Below are positions 12,460 to 22,977 of a stretch of 64,000 nt of DNA, piece after piece. Under the pieces are notes generated by a model. That model ran no database searches, was not told the origin of the DNA, and was given only the letters and a program-made list of their open reading frames with translations. A program made the position numbers and the translations under genes. This DNA comes from Flaccisagitta enflata. Its lineage: Eukaryota > Chaetognatha > Sagittoidea > Aphragmophora. The stretch covers positions 29,140,001-29,204,000 of the forward strand of contig OZ231126.1 in NCBI GenBank assembly GCA_965153355.1. The letters run 5' to 3'. Position 1 is the first letter of the stretch; every line of letters starts with the position of its first letter.

Positions 12460-15336
12460 TCACGGGGTTAAATTTCTTTCTCTTTCCTCGCTCTCTCTTT
12501 GGAGGGCCGCCAAAAACATCAAAGTCCCGTTATCATGAGCAATCATGGCATTAAAGAAACGCTTTTTTGCTTTCGTGTACAATAATTCGATAGAATCAAA
12601 GCCATAAACTTCCCGTATCTGACGGATACTTTGCCATTGACAAGAACCAAATATACGGCGTATAGCAGTGTTCAGTGCCACATTCATTTGATTCATTTCT
12701 GACGCGCTGGGCTCTTTTACAGGAGCACCAAAAGTAAGTTTAGGTACGCAATTCGAGTATAGTAGTTGCATGAGTACATTTTCCCTTGGTTTTTGAACGC
12801 TTGACAAAATAGAGTTTATGCTACCAAAGAAACCGCGTAAATCTTCATTAAATGAAAATTTTAGTTTATCGTGTGACAATAAATAAAATCCAAAGTACTT
12901 ACAGGATTTAACATAATCAACACTTATTCCATTGACAGTTATCTTCGCCAATGTATCAATAACACGACTAAGCTTACCAAAAACCATCACTTTTGTTTTG
13001 GCCACATTAAATTTGAGGCAAAAACGCGCACAATAGGATGCGCAAACATCAATTAGTTGCTGAAATGCTTCTCGTGTTGGGGCGATGAGCGACATATCGT
13101 CTGCAAAGAGAAGACAAGCTATGAACAAATCTATCATATGACAGCCGACACCCATACTTTTCAAAAGAACAATGAGATCATTGATATAGACCGCAAAAAA
13201 GTCGGGTGACAATATGCCACCCTGCTTCGTGCCACACAGAACCCGGAATGAATTTGATCGTGCATTAGACCATTTAACATCGTATGACATGTGCAGATAC
13301 CAAAACATTATTAGTAACAAAAAGCAAAGCGGAACCTTTCGATCCATTAACTTAAGAAACAGTCCGCTGTGAGATATAGTGTCAAATGCTTTCGAGTAAT
13401 CCAAAAAAGCAACATATACATTGGAACCCCTCTCTGTGAAATAGTCAACACATGACTTAAGGGTGAAAACTGCATGATTGACACTGTGCTTTGGCTTAAA
13501 GCCAAATTGCAAATCCTGACTGGACAAATAGCGTCCAAATTTCAACCGCAACGCATTTTCGAACATATGTGCAAAGACGCTACTCAAAGTGACACCCCTG
13601 TAATTATCTGTGGCGTTTAGATCCCCAGAACTATCCTTTACTACGGGTGAAATTGTCCCCTTTAAGAAATCGACGGGGACAAAAGAATGTTGCAAGAAGG
13701 AGTTGAATAAAAGATGCAAGTGAATGGCTAATTTGGGACTACCGTGTAAAATGTGCTCAGCAGTGAAGTAAGAATTTGTACTTTTCCCTTCTTTCAACTT
13801 GCCTGAAATTGAGATCATGTCGTCCCATGAAATGAAGAAGGAAGAAATTGAGTCGTTCCACGCATTACTGAAATAGTCGGGAAACCTGTTGGCGAATTCG
13901 CGTTGAAGTTCTTTGTGCGCATCTGTGTCGTTTTTGCCGTAGATGCCCTGAAAATAGGATTGAAACAAACTGGCAATATCGGGTTCTTCAACTGCATCAC
14001 CAATACGACTAACTGGAGGACTCTTAGATTGGGACATTTTCTTCCAATCCCTCCAAAAGCGAATAAAATTCTTGTTCATCAAGTTATCCCCTAAGGCTTC
14101 ACTCTTTTCAGCGGCCATCTGTCGACGACGCCTACGGAGCTCAGCCTTAAATATGTAGTGACAGGATTTTTTGTGCTCAAAGGAGGGACCAGAGGATGGG
14201 CGTCCGTCCGTTTTCCAAGCATCATATGCATTAACTGATTCCCGTTTAAGCTGAGACAAGTTTTCAGTCCAAAAATCTTTTCCCCTTGTACCATGGGGGG
14301 ATTTTCTAGGCAGTAACGAATCTGCTACTTCTAAGACTGATAATAATGAATGATAATATGCATTAATTTGAAAAACATGCTGTTCACAAAAACACCACTT
14401 ATCTCCGTGAACAATGTCAGTCGGTACAACCAGAGAATCTAACATTTCTCCCATCGTATCACTGTACTTAACCAGATCCTCGCGCGGTATTGAAGACCAA
14501 GCAACTCTTTTGTTACCATTTTGAGGCTCGGCGTAACCACCATTACCAGTTACCATTGGAACTACATCTAATTTAAGTGTTACAGGAACGTGATCGGAGG
14601 GGTTCCGTCCATCGTATTGTATCTCGCATTGATCCACTTGATCCCGCAGCGCACTGCTGATAAAAATATAGTCTAGGAGTGAGTAGGTTTCACTTTTTGT
14701 ACAACAACGAGTGAACGAAGTATCATGATTAAAGGACGGGTCGAGTTCGTGGGTACAGATTAGATCATAATTGTGCATGAATTCGAGAATTGTGTTAGAC
14801 ATTTGCTGCCTACTATCGTAAATGTCATAATTCCAATCACCAGTGATAATAAACTTAACCGTCGGATTATTGATTAAAATATTTTCAACCGTACCAAGCA
14901 CTTCCAAATATTGAACTCTGTGCTCATCATTATTTTGTCTAAAAGGAAAATAGACATTAATAATCATTATCGTATAATCAACATCCAAAAGCTTCATCAC
15001 AGAAATTCTCTCATTTTCATATTCTAGAACCGGTTGTAAAAAAGATGTAAATTGTTTGTTAAAAATGAAGCCAGTACCTCCATAAGGTCTGCCCGAAAGA
15101 ATTGCATTATTATGTACATGTTTCATGGCTGAAACTCCATAACCATCAAAATGCTCATGTACTGTACGTAATTGATTGACTGACTTCAGTCTTTTGTACG
15201 CTGGTCTCAGCCAATGCTCTTGAATGCATAAAATAGAATTAAAATCATCTTCACACATCATTTTTATAAAACTCTCACTACTATTGAATCCATTTATATT
15301 GTGAGAGACTAGATTAATTCTAACCTTATCATCCAT
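12460..15336 (-). CDS. LINE ORF2: APE endonuclease and reverse transcriptase
   Basis: About 958 codons from the ATG at 15336. This ORF nicks target DNA and copies the element RNA by target-primed reverse transcription. The N-terminal EEP/APE domain shows SHNINGF (residues 11-17), IQEHWL with Glu40, GGTGF, GDWNYDI, LLDYIF and SDHVPV near residue 245. The RT shows FKGTISPVVK, NYRGVTL, FLDYSKAFDT, GTKQGGILSP and the catalytic FADD (at about 13085-13100). No RNase H domain follows. The start was chosen because its ATG overlaps the end of ORF1 by 8 bases (ORF1 stop TGA at 15329-15331), typical of coupled reinitiation; the frame is open further upstream. No stop or frameshift was seen, so it may be competent. 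Confidence 0.93.
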   Translation of the reverse strand: MDDKVRINLVSHNINGFNSSESFIKMMCEDDFNSILCIQEHWLRPAYKRLKSVNQLRTVHEHFDGYGVSAMKHVHNNAILSGRPYGGTGFIFNKQFTSFLQPVLEYENERISVMKLLDVDYTIMIINVYFPFRQNNDEHRVQYLEVLGTVENILINNPTVKFIITGDWNYDIYDSRQQMSNTILEFMHNYDLICTHELDPSFNHDTSFTRCCTKSETYSLLDYIFISSALRDQVDQCEIQYDGRNPSDHVPVTLKLDVVPMVTGNGGYAEPQNGNKRVAWSSIPREDLVKYSDTMGEMLDSLVVPTDIVHGDKWCFCEQHVFQINAYYHSLLSVLEVADSLLPRKSPHGTRGKDFWTENLSQLKRESVNAYDAWKTDGRPSSGPSFEHKKSCHYIFKAELRRRRRQMAAEKSEALGDNLMNKNFIRFWRDWKKMSQSKSPPVSRIGDAVEEPDIASLFQSYFQGIYGKNDTDAHKELQREFANRFPDYFSNAWNDSISSFFISWDDMISISGKLKEGKSTNSYFTAEHILHGSPKLAIHLHLLFNSFLQHSFVPVDFLKGTISPVVKDSSGDLNATDNYRGVTLSSVFAHMFENALRLKFGRYLSSQDLQFGFKPKHSVNHAVFTLKSCVDYFTERGSNVYVAFLDYSKAFDTISHSGLFLKLMDRKVPLCFLLLIMFWYLHMSYDVKWSNARSNSFRVLCGTKQGGILSPDFFAVYINDLIVLLKSMGVGCHMIDLFIACLLFADDMSLIAPTREAFQQLIDVCASYCARFCLKFNVAKTKVMVFGKLSRVIDTLAKITVNGISVDYVKSCKYFGFYLLSHDKLKFSFNEDLRGFFGSINSILSSVQKPRENVLMQLLYSNCVPKLTFGAPVKEPSASEMNQMNVALNTAIRRIFGSCQWQSIRQIREVYGFDSIELLYTKAKKRFFNAMIAHDNGTLMFLAALQRESEERERNLTP

Positions 15337-16471
15337 TACTGATGGGATCGGAAGCGGTGGATCCACCAATGGCTTGAAGACGTTCGTCATTCTTTGGTCG
15401 GAAGAAAGAGCCACAGAGAACTCCTTGTGGCCAAAAATCGCGTTCTTCTATGATCTCGAGGTCGTCACGTTTGACGCGAACCCGAAACGACTTGAAACGG
15501 TTGTGTTTGGTTTCCAGCTGCTCCAGCTCGATGACGGAGACTTTCTGGCCCTCGAGAAACGCACGGACATCATCCATTGAAACGTCGTTATGAACACGTC
15601 CTATATATTTGTTTATCGTTAAGTCAGCGCCTTTCATGGACATCAGGCCTTGATTGACTTTTTTACCGATTATAATTCGCGATTGGGAAGGGGGACGAGA
15701 GCGTTGGGAGGAAGCATCTCGACGAAAACTTCCACCTCCCCCTCTTCCACCTCCTCCTCTACCACCCCTCCGTCCTCTGCCGCCACCTCTTCCTCCACTC
15801 ACAACACCTCCACTTCCACTGCCGTTCGCCGCGTGTCCTTCCGTCCTCGAATTTACCGAGTCATTCGAGGCAGCAACTACTGTATTGAAAGAAGGCGCTG
15901 ACGGGGTAATGGGAGCCGAGGAGATCGACGGTAGATTCATCGCCGATGGTTCTATGGGGAGGGGTGCAGGAGCAAATGGCGGGGGTGGAGGTCGACCTGA
16001 AGATGTCGTCGACGTAGACACTATTTCCGATTTCAAAACATTTATAGACGATTCTAACATTTCCGTGGTAACCATAGATTTTTTGATATCCGTAATAGCC
16101 GCCATCAATTGCCCAATAGTTGGGTTGCCGGAAGCACAGGTTGGGACATTGCTCAGATTGAGAGACGCGAATTTGGGAATAAAAAGACCCTGAGAGTCTC
16201 GACGTGTAAGAATTGAGCATATATCTTCGAGGTTATTTTGTCGTTTGTTTTCATTACGGCGACCTGGACATGGTTCGTTTGTCGCGTCGCATAGCTTTTT
16301 CTTTTCGCCAAAAACAAACTCGTTGTTGGAATAAAAATTGAGACATGTCGCTACAACGTCTTTAACTGGCGTGCTATGTATCTTGTTTGAAATGTAATAC
16401 AGTAGATCCGACGCAATCACTTTGTCGGCAACGGCGATATATGATAGCGTGTTGTCCATTTTGACGTTCAA
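15329..16471 (-). CDS. LINE ORF1 protein
   Basis: 380 codons. LINE ORF1 products bind element RNA as nucleic-acid chaperones. Residues 1-150 form a mixed charged domain with two Cys-containing stretches. A Pro-rich linker (PPPPPFAPAPLP) follows, then an RGG/Gly-rich region (GGRGGGRGRRGGRGGG). A conserved C-terminal domain has INKYIGRVHNDVS, FRVRVKRDDLE and FWPQGVLCGSFFRP, which resembles the RRM-like ORF1 domain of other invertebrate LINEs. It ends overlapping the ORF2 start. Assignment rests on position and these motifs. Confidence 0.85.
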   Translation of the reverse strand: MNVKMDNTLSYIAVADKVIASDLLYYISNKIHSTPVKDVVATCLNFYSNNEFVFGEKKKLCDATNEPCPGRRNENKRQNNLEDICSILTRRDSQGLFIPKFASLNLSNVPTCASGNPTIGQLMAAITDIKKSMVTTEMLESSINVLKSEIVSTSTTSSGRPPPPPFAPAPLPIEPSAMNLPSISSAPITPSAPSFNTVVAASNDSVNSRTEGHAANGSGSGGVVSGGRGGGRGRRGGRGGGGRGGGGSFRRDASSQRSRPPSQSRIIIGKKVNQGLMSMKGADLTINKYIGRVHNDVSMDDVRAFLEGQKVSVIELEQLETKHNRFKSFRVRVKRDDLEIIEERDFWPQGVLCGSFFRPKNDERLQAIGGSTASDPISNG

Positions 16472-16753
16472 TTTTTTAACAATGTTATTTTACTTTCATA
16501 TTTACGGTCGGTCGTTTTCTTTCATATTGTAAGTTTGAGTTTGATGTTCACCAGTAAGTTCATCAAAATTCACTTTCGATATATAACAAACAAAACCCCG
16601 CGCAGATGACACATCCAGTAGCCTGATTGAGCTTGTTTTTGCCACTTTAAACAAGTGAAGTAGTAGAAATTAGCTTAGATTAATCAATCAATGCAATAAG
16701 TAATCATCAATGGACAAGTTAAATAATTTAGATGGGAGCATCAAGGACCCATG

Positions 16754-18697
16754 TCAGTGATGCTTGACAAAGTCTGCAATGGACGGTTGCCTACGGGGGA
16801 CATTTTTTAGAAGGGCCGATTCGAGTTTGTTGATGCTGAAGAAATCAAAGTCCGAGGTGAATGAACGTGACTCAAAATATCGCCTCACTTCCTGCAAATA
16901 CTTTTTAGCTTCACTGAGGGAGCAAATGTTGGGCTCCTCCTCCGCAGGATCATCTTCCTCCACTTCCGCGTCTTCGTCGACATCAGACTGAACCAATTCT
17001 GCCAAAATGTCTGCTTCTGTCAGTTCCTCAGATGACAGAAGATTGTCATCAATGCTGATATAATCATCAAAAGTGAGATTATCGGGCAGTTGAAGACGTT
17101 CCCGCAAAATCGACAAAGGAATCGTGTCTTCCTCCTCTTCCTCTTCCTCCCTTTGATCATCACTGCCATCATTGTCTTTCTTCCACCCGGCCTTTCGGAA
17201 ACAGTTTTTCACCGTGTCGGGTTTGACATCTTCCCATGCGGCGGAGATCATTTGTATCGCGTCAAGCACAGTTGGCTGAAAATTGCTCGAAGTGTGCAAA
17301 GCATCAATGTGGGCCAACATTCTGCGGATAAGTCGCGTCCGGTATTTGTGCTTGAGATCGCGGATGATACCAGCGTCACAAGGTTGAGTGTGTGAGGTGG
17401 TGTTTTTAGGAAGAAAGTGAACGTCGAGATTTGTCAGTTTCACCGGAACTGGATTGGGGTGACTCGGACAATTGTCAACGAGAAGAAGACAGCGACGTTT
17501 CTCCTTGCGAAATTTGCTATCCAATGCCTTCAACCAGCCGACAAAAATTTCGCTCGTCATCCAAGCGCGCCTATTGTTTTTGTAGTCCACTGGAAGAGTT
17601 TTGACATTTTTGAAACACCTCGGTTTCTTGGCTTTGCCTATCACGAGAAGTTTGAGTTTTTCGGTTCCTGTCATGTTTGCGCCAACCAAAACTGACAGTC
17701 TTTCCTTTGACTGTTTCCCGCCGGTACAACGCTCGCCGCGAAAATGAAGTCTTGTTTGGTTGCATTTTGTAGAAGAGGCCAGTTTCGTCGGCATTATACA
17801 CGTCAGATGGATCGTAACCCGCAAGAAGCGATGGCAGCACATTTGTCGTCCATTCATTGACAACGTTAAGGTCCACATCGCCTCCCTCCCCTGACACGGC
17901 CTGAGACAATAACAAGGCCTTGCTTTGTTATTTGAACCACTGACGGAGGCGCAGGTAGATCGAAAAGTGGGATGAAAGATTGATGGGAAAAAGACAGACA
18001 GACTGAAAGATTGACAGACTGAAAGAAAGGCAAACTGGAAGAAAGACAGACTGATAGAAAGATAGACTAAAAGAAAGGCTGACTGAAAGAGAGAGAGACT
18101 GAAAGAAAGAGAGACTGGAAGAAAGACAGACTGGAAGAAAGACAGACTGGAAGAAAGACAGACTGGAAGAAAGACAGACTGGAAGAAAGACAGACTGGAA
18201 GAAAGAAAAAATATAAACCGGGACAGGACGAAAGAATGGAATAAAGATTTTCAGACTTATAAATTGAAGGAAAAGTGTTTTTTTTTTTTTCTTGCCTTGA
18301 AGTCGAGGTTTTCACGCTTTGTAAAACGATAAAGCCATCCTCCAGATGCAGAAAAGTCGTTGATTCCCATTTTTTCGGCGAATTCGAGTGCTTTTTCTTG
18401 CACCATCGGTCCGTTTAAACTTATCTTTTGATTTCTAACAACGTGAATCCATTGGACAAGTCTTTGTTCAAGTTCATGAAATGGAGAGAGCGAAACTTTT
18501 TGTCGTTTTGTATCACGGTTATTTTCGAATTCCGCGCGAAGCTTCTTTTCATCTCGTAAAAAGTTTTGCAACGTGCTGGGTGCAATGCCATGCTGCTTAC
18601 AAAGTTCTGGACGGGATTTTCCTTGTTTGACAAGATCGATCAACTCAATCTTCTTTGCGATAGAAAAGCGAACTTGAGTTGTTTTTGGCGAGTTCAT
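16754..18697 (-). pseudogene. Tigger/pogo transposase, one frameshift
   Basis: A cut-and-paste DDE transposase. Exon 1 (18697-18296) starts MNSPKTTQVRFSIAKK and has the pipsqueak/CENP-B helix-turn-helix (ELCKQHGIAPSTLQNFL) and a second CENP-B-type domain ending FTKRENLDFK. Exon 2 (17900-16754) begins AVSGEGGDVD and has the first Asp in YNADETGLF, the second in LLLVDNCPSHP and the third in TQPCDAGIIRDLKHKY. An acidic tail follows, with EEEEEE and a conserved FFSINKLESAL. Exon 2 is one base over a multiple of three: the frame changes near 17740-17745 at a TTTT run. The proposed intron is 17901-18295, GC-AG, and contains a 16-bp tandem repeat. Without the frameshift the protein would be about 516 residues, normal for Tigger. 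Confidence 0.9.
17901..18295 (-). other. proposed GC-AG intron in the transposase with a 16-bp tandem repeat
   Basis: The donor is CTTCAAG|gcaaga and the acceptor ttgttattgtctcag|GCC. Removing it joins FTKRENLDFK to AVSGEG, the expected order in Tigger transposases. The middle (about 18000-18215) is made of GACTGGAAGAAAGACA units, at least five nearly perfect. Confidence 0.65.
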
Positions 18698-18779
18698 GAT
18701 GATAAGACGAGATCTTGTGTGATTTGAGATTTTAGGAAATTGTGGGTGCCATGGATCATCATACGATTTTATACCCACT

Positions 18780-19460
18780 CGTAGGAAAGGTCATGAGTAT
18801 GGAATCATTCATCCCTTAATCCCTCGATACTGTGGCCATTGTTGCCTCAAGTCCATATGGCCATGCAGGATCACCTGTGCCTGGATCGATTTCACCAACG
18901 TCTTCCCTGCCTTTGTCTTTTCTTCATTCATTCACCAATATCAGCTTCTCGAGTGCAGTGACGGTGATTCCGCCGCTCGATCCTCATCCATTCATTCATT
19001 TTTTGTCACAAGCACGCAACTCAATGGTTTGCCGTATCAGTCGGTTCGGCTGTCGCGTTGGTGAAGCTCTCACATCATCAGCCACTGGGTAAACAAGCTT
19101 GATTCGATCCTCTTCTTCTTCTTCTTCTTCTTCTTCTTCTTCTTCTTCTTCTTCTTCTTCTTCTTCTTCTTCTTCTTCTTCTTCTTCTTCTTCTTGATCA
19201 TCTTCTTCATTTTCGTTTTTTCATCCTTTTTTCCCTTTTTTTAGTCGCTTCTCAACCCCAAAAATGCCTTCTAAGCGAGGCTGAAATGCTACAGAAATCA
19301 TCATTTTCATGCGCTATTGCGAATTTTGCCTTATAGGCGGGTGCGCTATTGGCGGGTTTTTCCAACAAAGAATTAAAAGAGAAAAAGTTGGGACTTTGAA
19401 AATCATGCCTAGAAGCGAGGGATGCCTTATTAGCGGGTGTGCTCTAGTGAAATTAAACTG
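18780..19460. other. Tigger 5' region and right terminal part
   Basis: Non-coding sequence between the transposase start and the right inverted repeat, with a (TTC)n tract at 19110-19195 and subterminal GCCTTATnnGCG motifs at 19328 and about 19424. Confidence 0.6.
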
Positions 19461-19872
19461 TAGTCGCAAAAGCGTTAGATGGTCAGCGGTACCCGTGCCC
19501 TGCCTGAGTAGGTTGTGGTTGAAGTTGAGGGGGGAGCAGGGCAGCGGTCGATGACCTATGCTTTCACACATATGGGGGATTTTCTCCTTCTTCTCCTCCT
19601 TCTGCGATTTGGGCCTCAAGGCCGGCATCTGGGCCTCTTGGCTGAGATTTTGACATTGAGGCTGAGATTTGGGCTTCAAGACTGTAATCTGGGCCTCCAA
19701 GCTAGGATTTAAGCCTTGAGGCTAGGATTTGGGCCTTGAGGCTGAGATTTGGGCCTGGAGGCTGGGATTTGAGGGGGGGGGGACGTAGGAGAAGAAGAAG
19801 GAGAAGAAGGAGAAAATCCCCCATATGTGTGAAAGCATAGGTCATCGACCCCTTCGGGGCCGCTGCCCAAAA
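19461..19872 (+). mobile_element. family B foldback element, copy B5
   Basis: The head TAGTCGCAAAAGCGTTAGAT directly abuts the Tigger right end, sharing its TA. The arms GGTCGATGACCTATGC / complement enclose 20-bp units of the GAGATTTGGGCTTCAAGACT type, and the element ends GGGGCCGCTGCCCAAAAA. The left arm has lost the GGCCCCGAAGGGG block. Confidence 0.85.
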
Positions 19873-19899
19873 ACGGAACAACTTGTTTCGCTAATTTTT

Positions 19900-20400
19900 C
19901 CCAAACAGAAGGCCTAAACTAAAGAAAACTCATGACCATTCAAAAGCTCTGCAAGAGATCTTTCAAATGCGACGTTGCTGGTCATTCTAGCTTTTTTCGT
20001 TTAGAAATAGCATAAGAATGAGTAAAAACATTACTCCATTGAATATTGGGTTAAATTGAATGAAACGGTTTTGTGAAAAACATTTTAACTTTGACAAGCT
20101 CTAGCTCCTAAACCGTTTGAGATACAGTTCTGGGGTTGGTCTAGATTTAAAGAAAATTCGAAAATCTTTAAAATCACCTAAGAAAAAAAGCTTATATAAG
20201 TTTTTTATTGGGCTTTCTCACAAATCAACGAAGAGCTGCAGCTTTTTCCACTTCAACTTTTACACTTGTGACCACCTCTTCACTATTCTTGTGCCATTTC
20301 TAAACAAATAAAGCGGGGACAACCAGCAAGGTCTCATTCAAAAGATTTTTCACAGAGCTTTCAAACGGTCATGGATTTTCCTACGTTATTTTCATTGGAT
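19900..20400 (+). repeat. family C interspersed repeat
   Basis: An AT-rich repeat with the core AGCTCTAGCTCCTAAACC, then TTTGAGATACAG and GGTTGGTCTAGA. It aligns along its length with 44028-44444 and, more weakly, with 2490-2780 (inverted) and 62390-62740. Confidence 0.6.
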
Positions 20401-21775
20401 GAATACAAATCAATGAAAAGCATTTTTTTTTCAACCGTTATCTATCTATCTGTGCGTACATCGGTTTGTACATCCATCCATCCATCCACTCATCCCTTAA
20501 GCCCACATTCTTGGCCTTGAGGCCTGGATTTTTGTAATCAGGCCCAACTTTTGGCGTTTCGTTTTGTCCTGGATTTCAAAATTAGAGGGCTGAGACTAGG
20601 ACGCACTTGGCTAGAAAACATGACTGTACTTTGATGGACGAAAAACATTTTGTTTGTGAGACTCACAAACAATAGGGGGGGTCATACAGGGTTGTTTTTG
20701 GAAATTCCTTATGAGACTCCGGAATCTGGGGGTTTATTGAATGTAGAAAAGGATAGAAAAAAAATTGGGTATCCATCTCTTAAGGAAAAATAATCCATTT
20801 TCGATCAAAAATGAGGTATCAGATAGGCGAAAATCGCAAAAATCGCGAAAATCGCGAAAATCGCCAAGATTTAGGCCATTGGTTATAGCCACAAGGGCAC
20901 TAAAAAACATTTGTTTTTGACTTAGATGATGTATTTTCGCTTTACTCTTACCACTCATGTCAATAATTAGGCTTCCAATGCAAGATTTTTCTCATTTTTA
21001 GGGCTCTATACATGCTGCCGTAAAGGGAAAAACTAGCGAAAATAAAAAAAAATGAGAAAATCCTAAGAAAAAGAAAAAAATTGTACTGTCTAGTGTGAGT
21101 CAAAAAATGTGCCTGCTTATTTTAAAGATGCTTGTCTGAATTAGTATTTTCTATTCTCACAATATTTTCCCTTTTTATGTTAAAAAAAAAAACCCTTTTT
21201 TTTACTATGAAATATTTGCCAAAAAGGCAAAAATAAGCGAAATAAAAAAAATTTCAAAATTCAATGCTCAAGCTTCTCCCTCCAGAACTTGCAACCTGGC
21301 ATGGGAGGTTTTCTTTTTGGTTTTTAAGATTTTTTTTAAATTTTTTTTTGTTTTTGTTTTGTTTTTTTGTTTAATCAAAGTTAGCACCTACACAAACATG
21401 GGTAGGGCTTAACAGTCAAACGAAAAACTAGTTTGATGGAATGGCTGATTTTTAACCACTAAAGCAATTTCATCAAAAGCAGTAAAAATGCAAAACTCAA
21501 TGATTTTTTCAATGAATCATAGTATTGTACCATACAATGCACAATAAGGTGATGAGTTCAAACTGTAAAATGTTTGATACAGCAACTGATTTTTAACCAC
21601 TAAGGCAGTAATAATTAGCAATACAGATTAGATAATTGAATATTGGAATTAGTGAGTGCAGAGAGAAATGAAATAAAAAAAACTGAGCGGGCTCTGTGGT
21701 AGATCACCATGACCTCAGTTCCAAGTAAAAAGAATAAGAATTGCAAAAAGAAATAGCAGCCCAAAGGCAGTAAGT
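20401..21775. other. AT-rich interval, no gene seen
   Basis: Contains short CATC repeats at 20470-20490, a TCGCGAAAA repeat at 20830-20865, and long A and T runs. No supported feature. Confidence 0.5.
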
Positions 21776-22916
21776 GGTCAGCGGTACCCGTGCCCTGCTT
21801 GAGGAGTGTGTGATTCAAGTTGAGGGGGAGCAGGGCAGCGGCCCCAAGGGGACAAAGTCCTGTAGAACACAGGGGGATTTTGTCCGTCCGTCCGTCCGTC
21901 TGGCCCCCCCCCCCCCCCATCCTCAGGGCTTCATCTCCTTTGGTGCCTATTCTGACCCAAATTCTGCCAAATAGCCCAAATCTAAGCAATATGGCCCAAA
22001 TCTAAGCAAAATGGCCCAAATTCAAGCAATATGGTCCAAATCCAAGCAAAATGGCCCAAATCTGGTCAGAAATTAAGTATCAGAGGCCACAATATAGTTA
22101 ACTAGTCATCCAAGGATCGCACATGGTCAGCGGTACCCGATGCCCTGCTAGGAGTGATCCAGTGAAGAAGTGGAGTGAGAGCAGGGCAGCGGCCCCAAAG
22201 GGCCGATGTCCTGTAGAACACAGGGGGGAATTTCCATACGTCCTGAGGGGGCATATTTCAGGCCTTAGATGACTGATTTAGGCCGCTGAAGGCATATTTG
22301 AAGGCTGGAGGGCATAATTAAGGCTTGGAGAGCCGATCTGAGGTTTGGAGGGCAAATTTAAGCCATGGAGGGCTGATTTTATGCTTGGAGGGCTAATTGA
22401 GGGTCTGGAAGGCAGATTTGAGGTCTGGAGGTCAGATTTGAGGTGGGGGGCTGATCTGAAGCCTGGAAAGCTGATTTGAGGCCTGGGGGGCTAAATTGAG
22501 GGCTGGGAGGGCAAATTTGAGGGCTGGGAGGGCAAATTTGAGGCTAACGGGGGGGGGGACGGAAGGACGGACGGACGGACGTATGGAAATTCCCCCCTGT
22601 GTTCTACAGGACATCGGCCCTTTGGGGCCGCTGCCCAAAAATGGTGGACCTCAGGCCAGGATTGGGGCTCTCTAGCCAGATACAGGCCAGATTTGGGCCA
22701 TTTTGCTTGGATTTGAGCCATAATGCTTGAATTTGGGCCATTTTGCTTAGATTTGGGCAGTATGGCTTGGATTTGGGCCATTTGGCAGAATTTGGGTCAG
22801 AATAGGCCCCAAAGGAGATGAAGCCCTGAGCATAGGGCGGGGGGGGGACATACGTACCGGACAAAATCCCCCTGTGATCTACAGGACTTCGTCCCCTTCG
22901 GGGCCGCTGCCCAAAA
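21776..22916 (+). mobile_element. family B foldback element, outer copy B6
   Basis: The head is GTGGTCAGCGGTACCCGTGC. The left arm (about 21838-22060) carries GGACAAAGTCCTGTAGAACA, (GTCC)n, a C tract, CTTCATCTCCTTTGG and 20-bp GCCCAAATCTAAGCAAAATG units. The right arm (about 22655-22916) is its inverted copy, ending GGGGCCGCTGCCCAAAAA. Copy B7 is inserted between the arms. Confidence 0.85.
22128..22645 (+). mobile_element. family B foldback element, nested copy B7
   Basis: It has its own head (GGTCAGCGGTACCCGATGCC) and its own pair of arms: GGCCGATGTCCTGTAGAACA..GGAATTTCCATACGTCC at the left, mirrored at 22575-22635. The 20-bp internal units (GGAGGGCAAATTTAAGCCAT type) differ from those of B6. 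Confidence 0.85.
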
Positions 22917-22977
22917 ATAGCAAATGAGCGGGATTTGTGTAAAATCACCAAGACCTCATTTACTATTTTCAATAATC

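Larger units (their letters stand above)
12330..16550 (-). mobile_element. non-LTR retrotransposon (LINE), near full length
   Basis: Two overlapping ORFs on the minus strand are followed by a short 3' region with AATAAAA and a (ATA)n-like tail at about 12330-12355. There are no LTRs. The 5' boundary upstream of ORF1 is uncertain (16472-16740). No target duplication could be picked out. Both ORFs are uninterrupted, so the insertion is recent relative to the surrounding Tigger copy. The clade was not assigned; the APE endonuclease, RT without RNase H and the ORF1 type fit the CR1/Jockey-related group. Confidence 0.85.
12126..19460 (-). mobile_element. Tigger/pogo-like DNA transposon with a LINE insertion
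   Basis: The left end reads CAGTCGAGCTTCACTAGAGC. The right end, read inward, is CAGTTTAATTTCACTAGAGC. Both are flanked by TA (12124-12125 and 19461-19462), the pogo/Tc1-mariner target. The subterminal motif GCCTTATAGGCG occurs at 12173 and 19328, with variants near both ends, and could be a transposase-binding repeat. The transposase gene is on the minus strand at 16754-18697. A non-LTR retrotransposon (about 12330-16550) sits between the transposase stop and the left end. The right end abuts family B copy B5. Confidence 0.85.
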
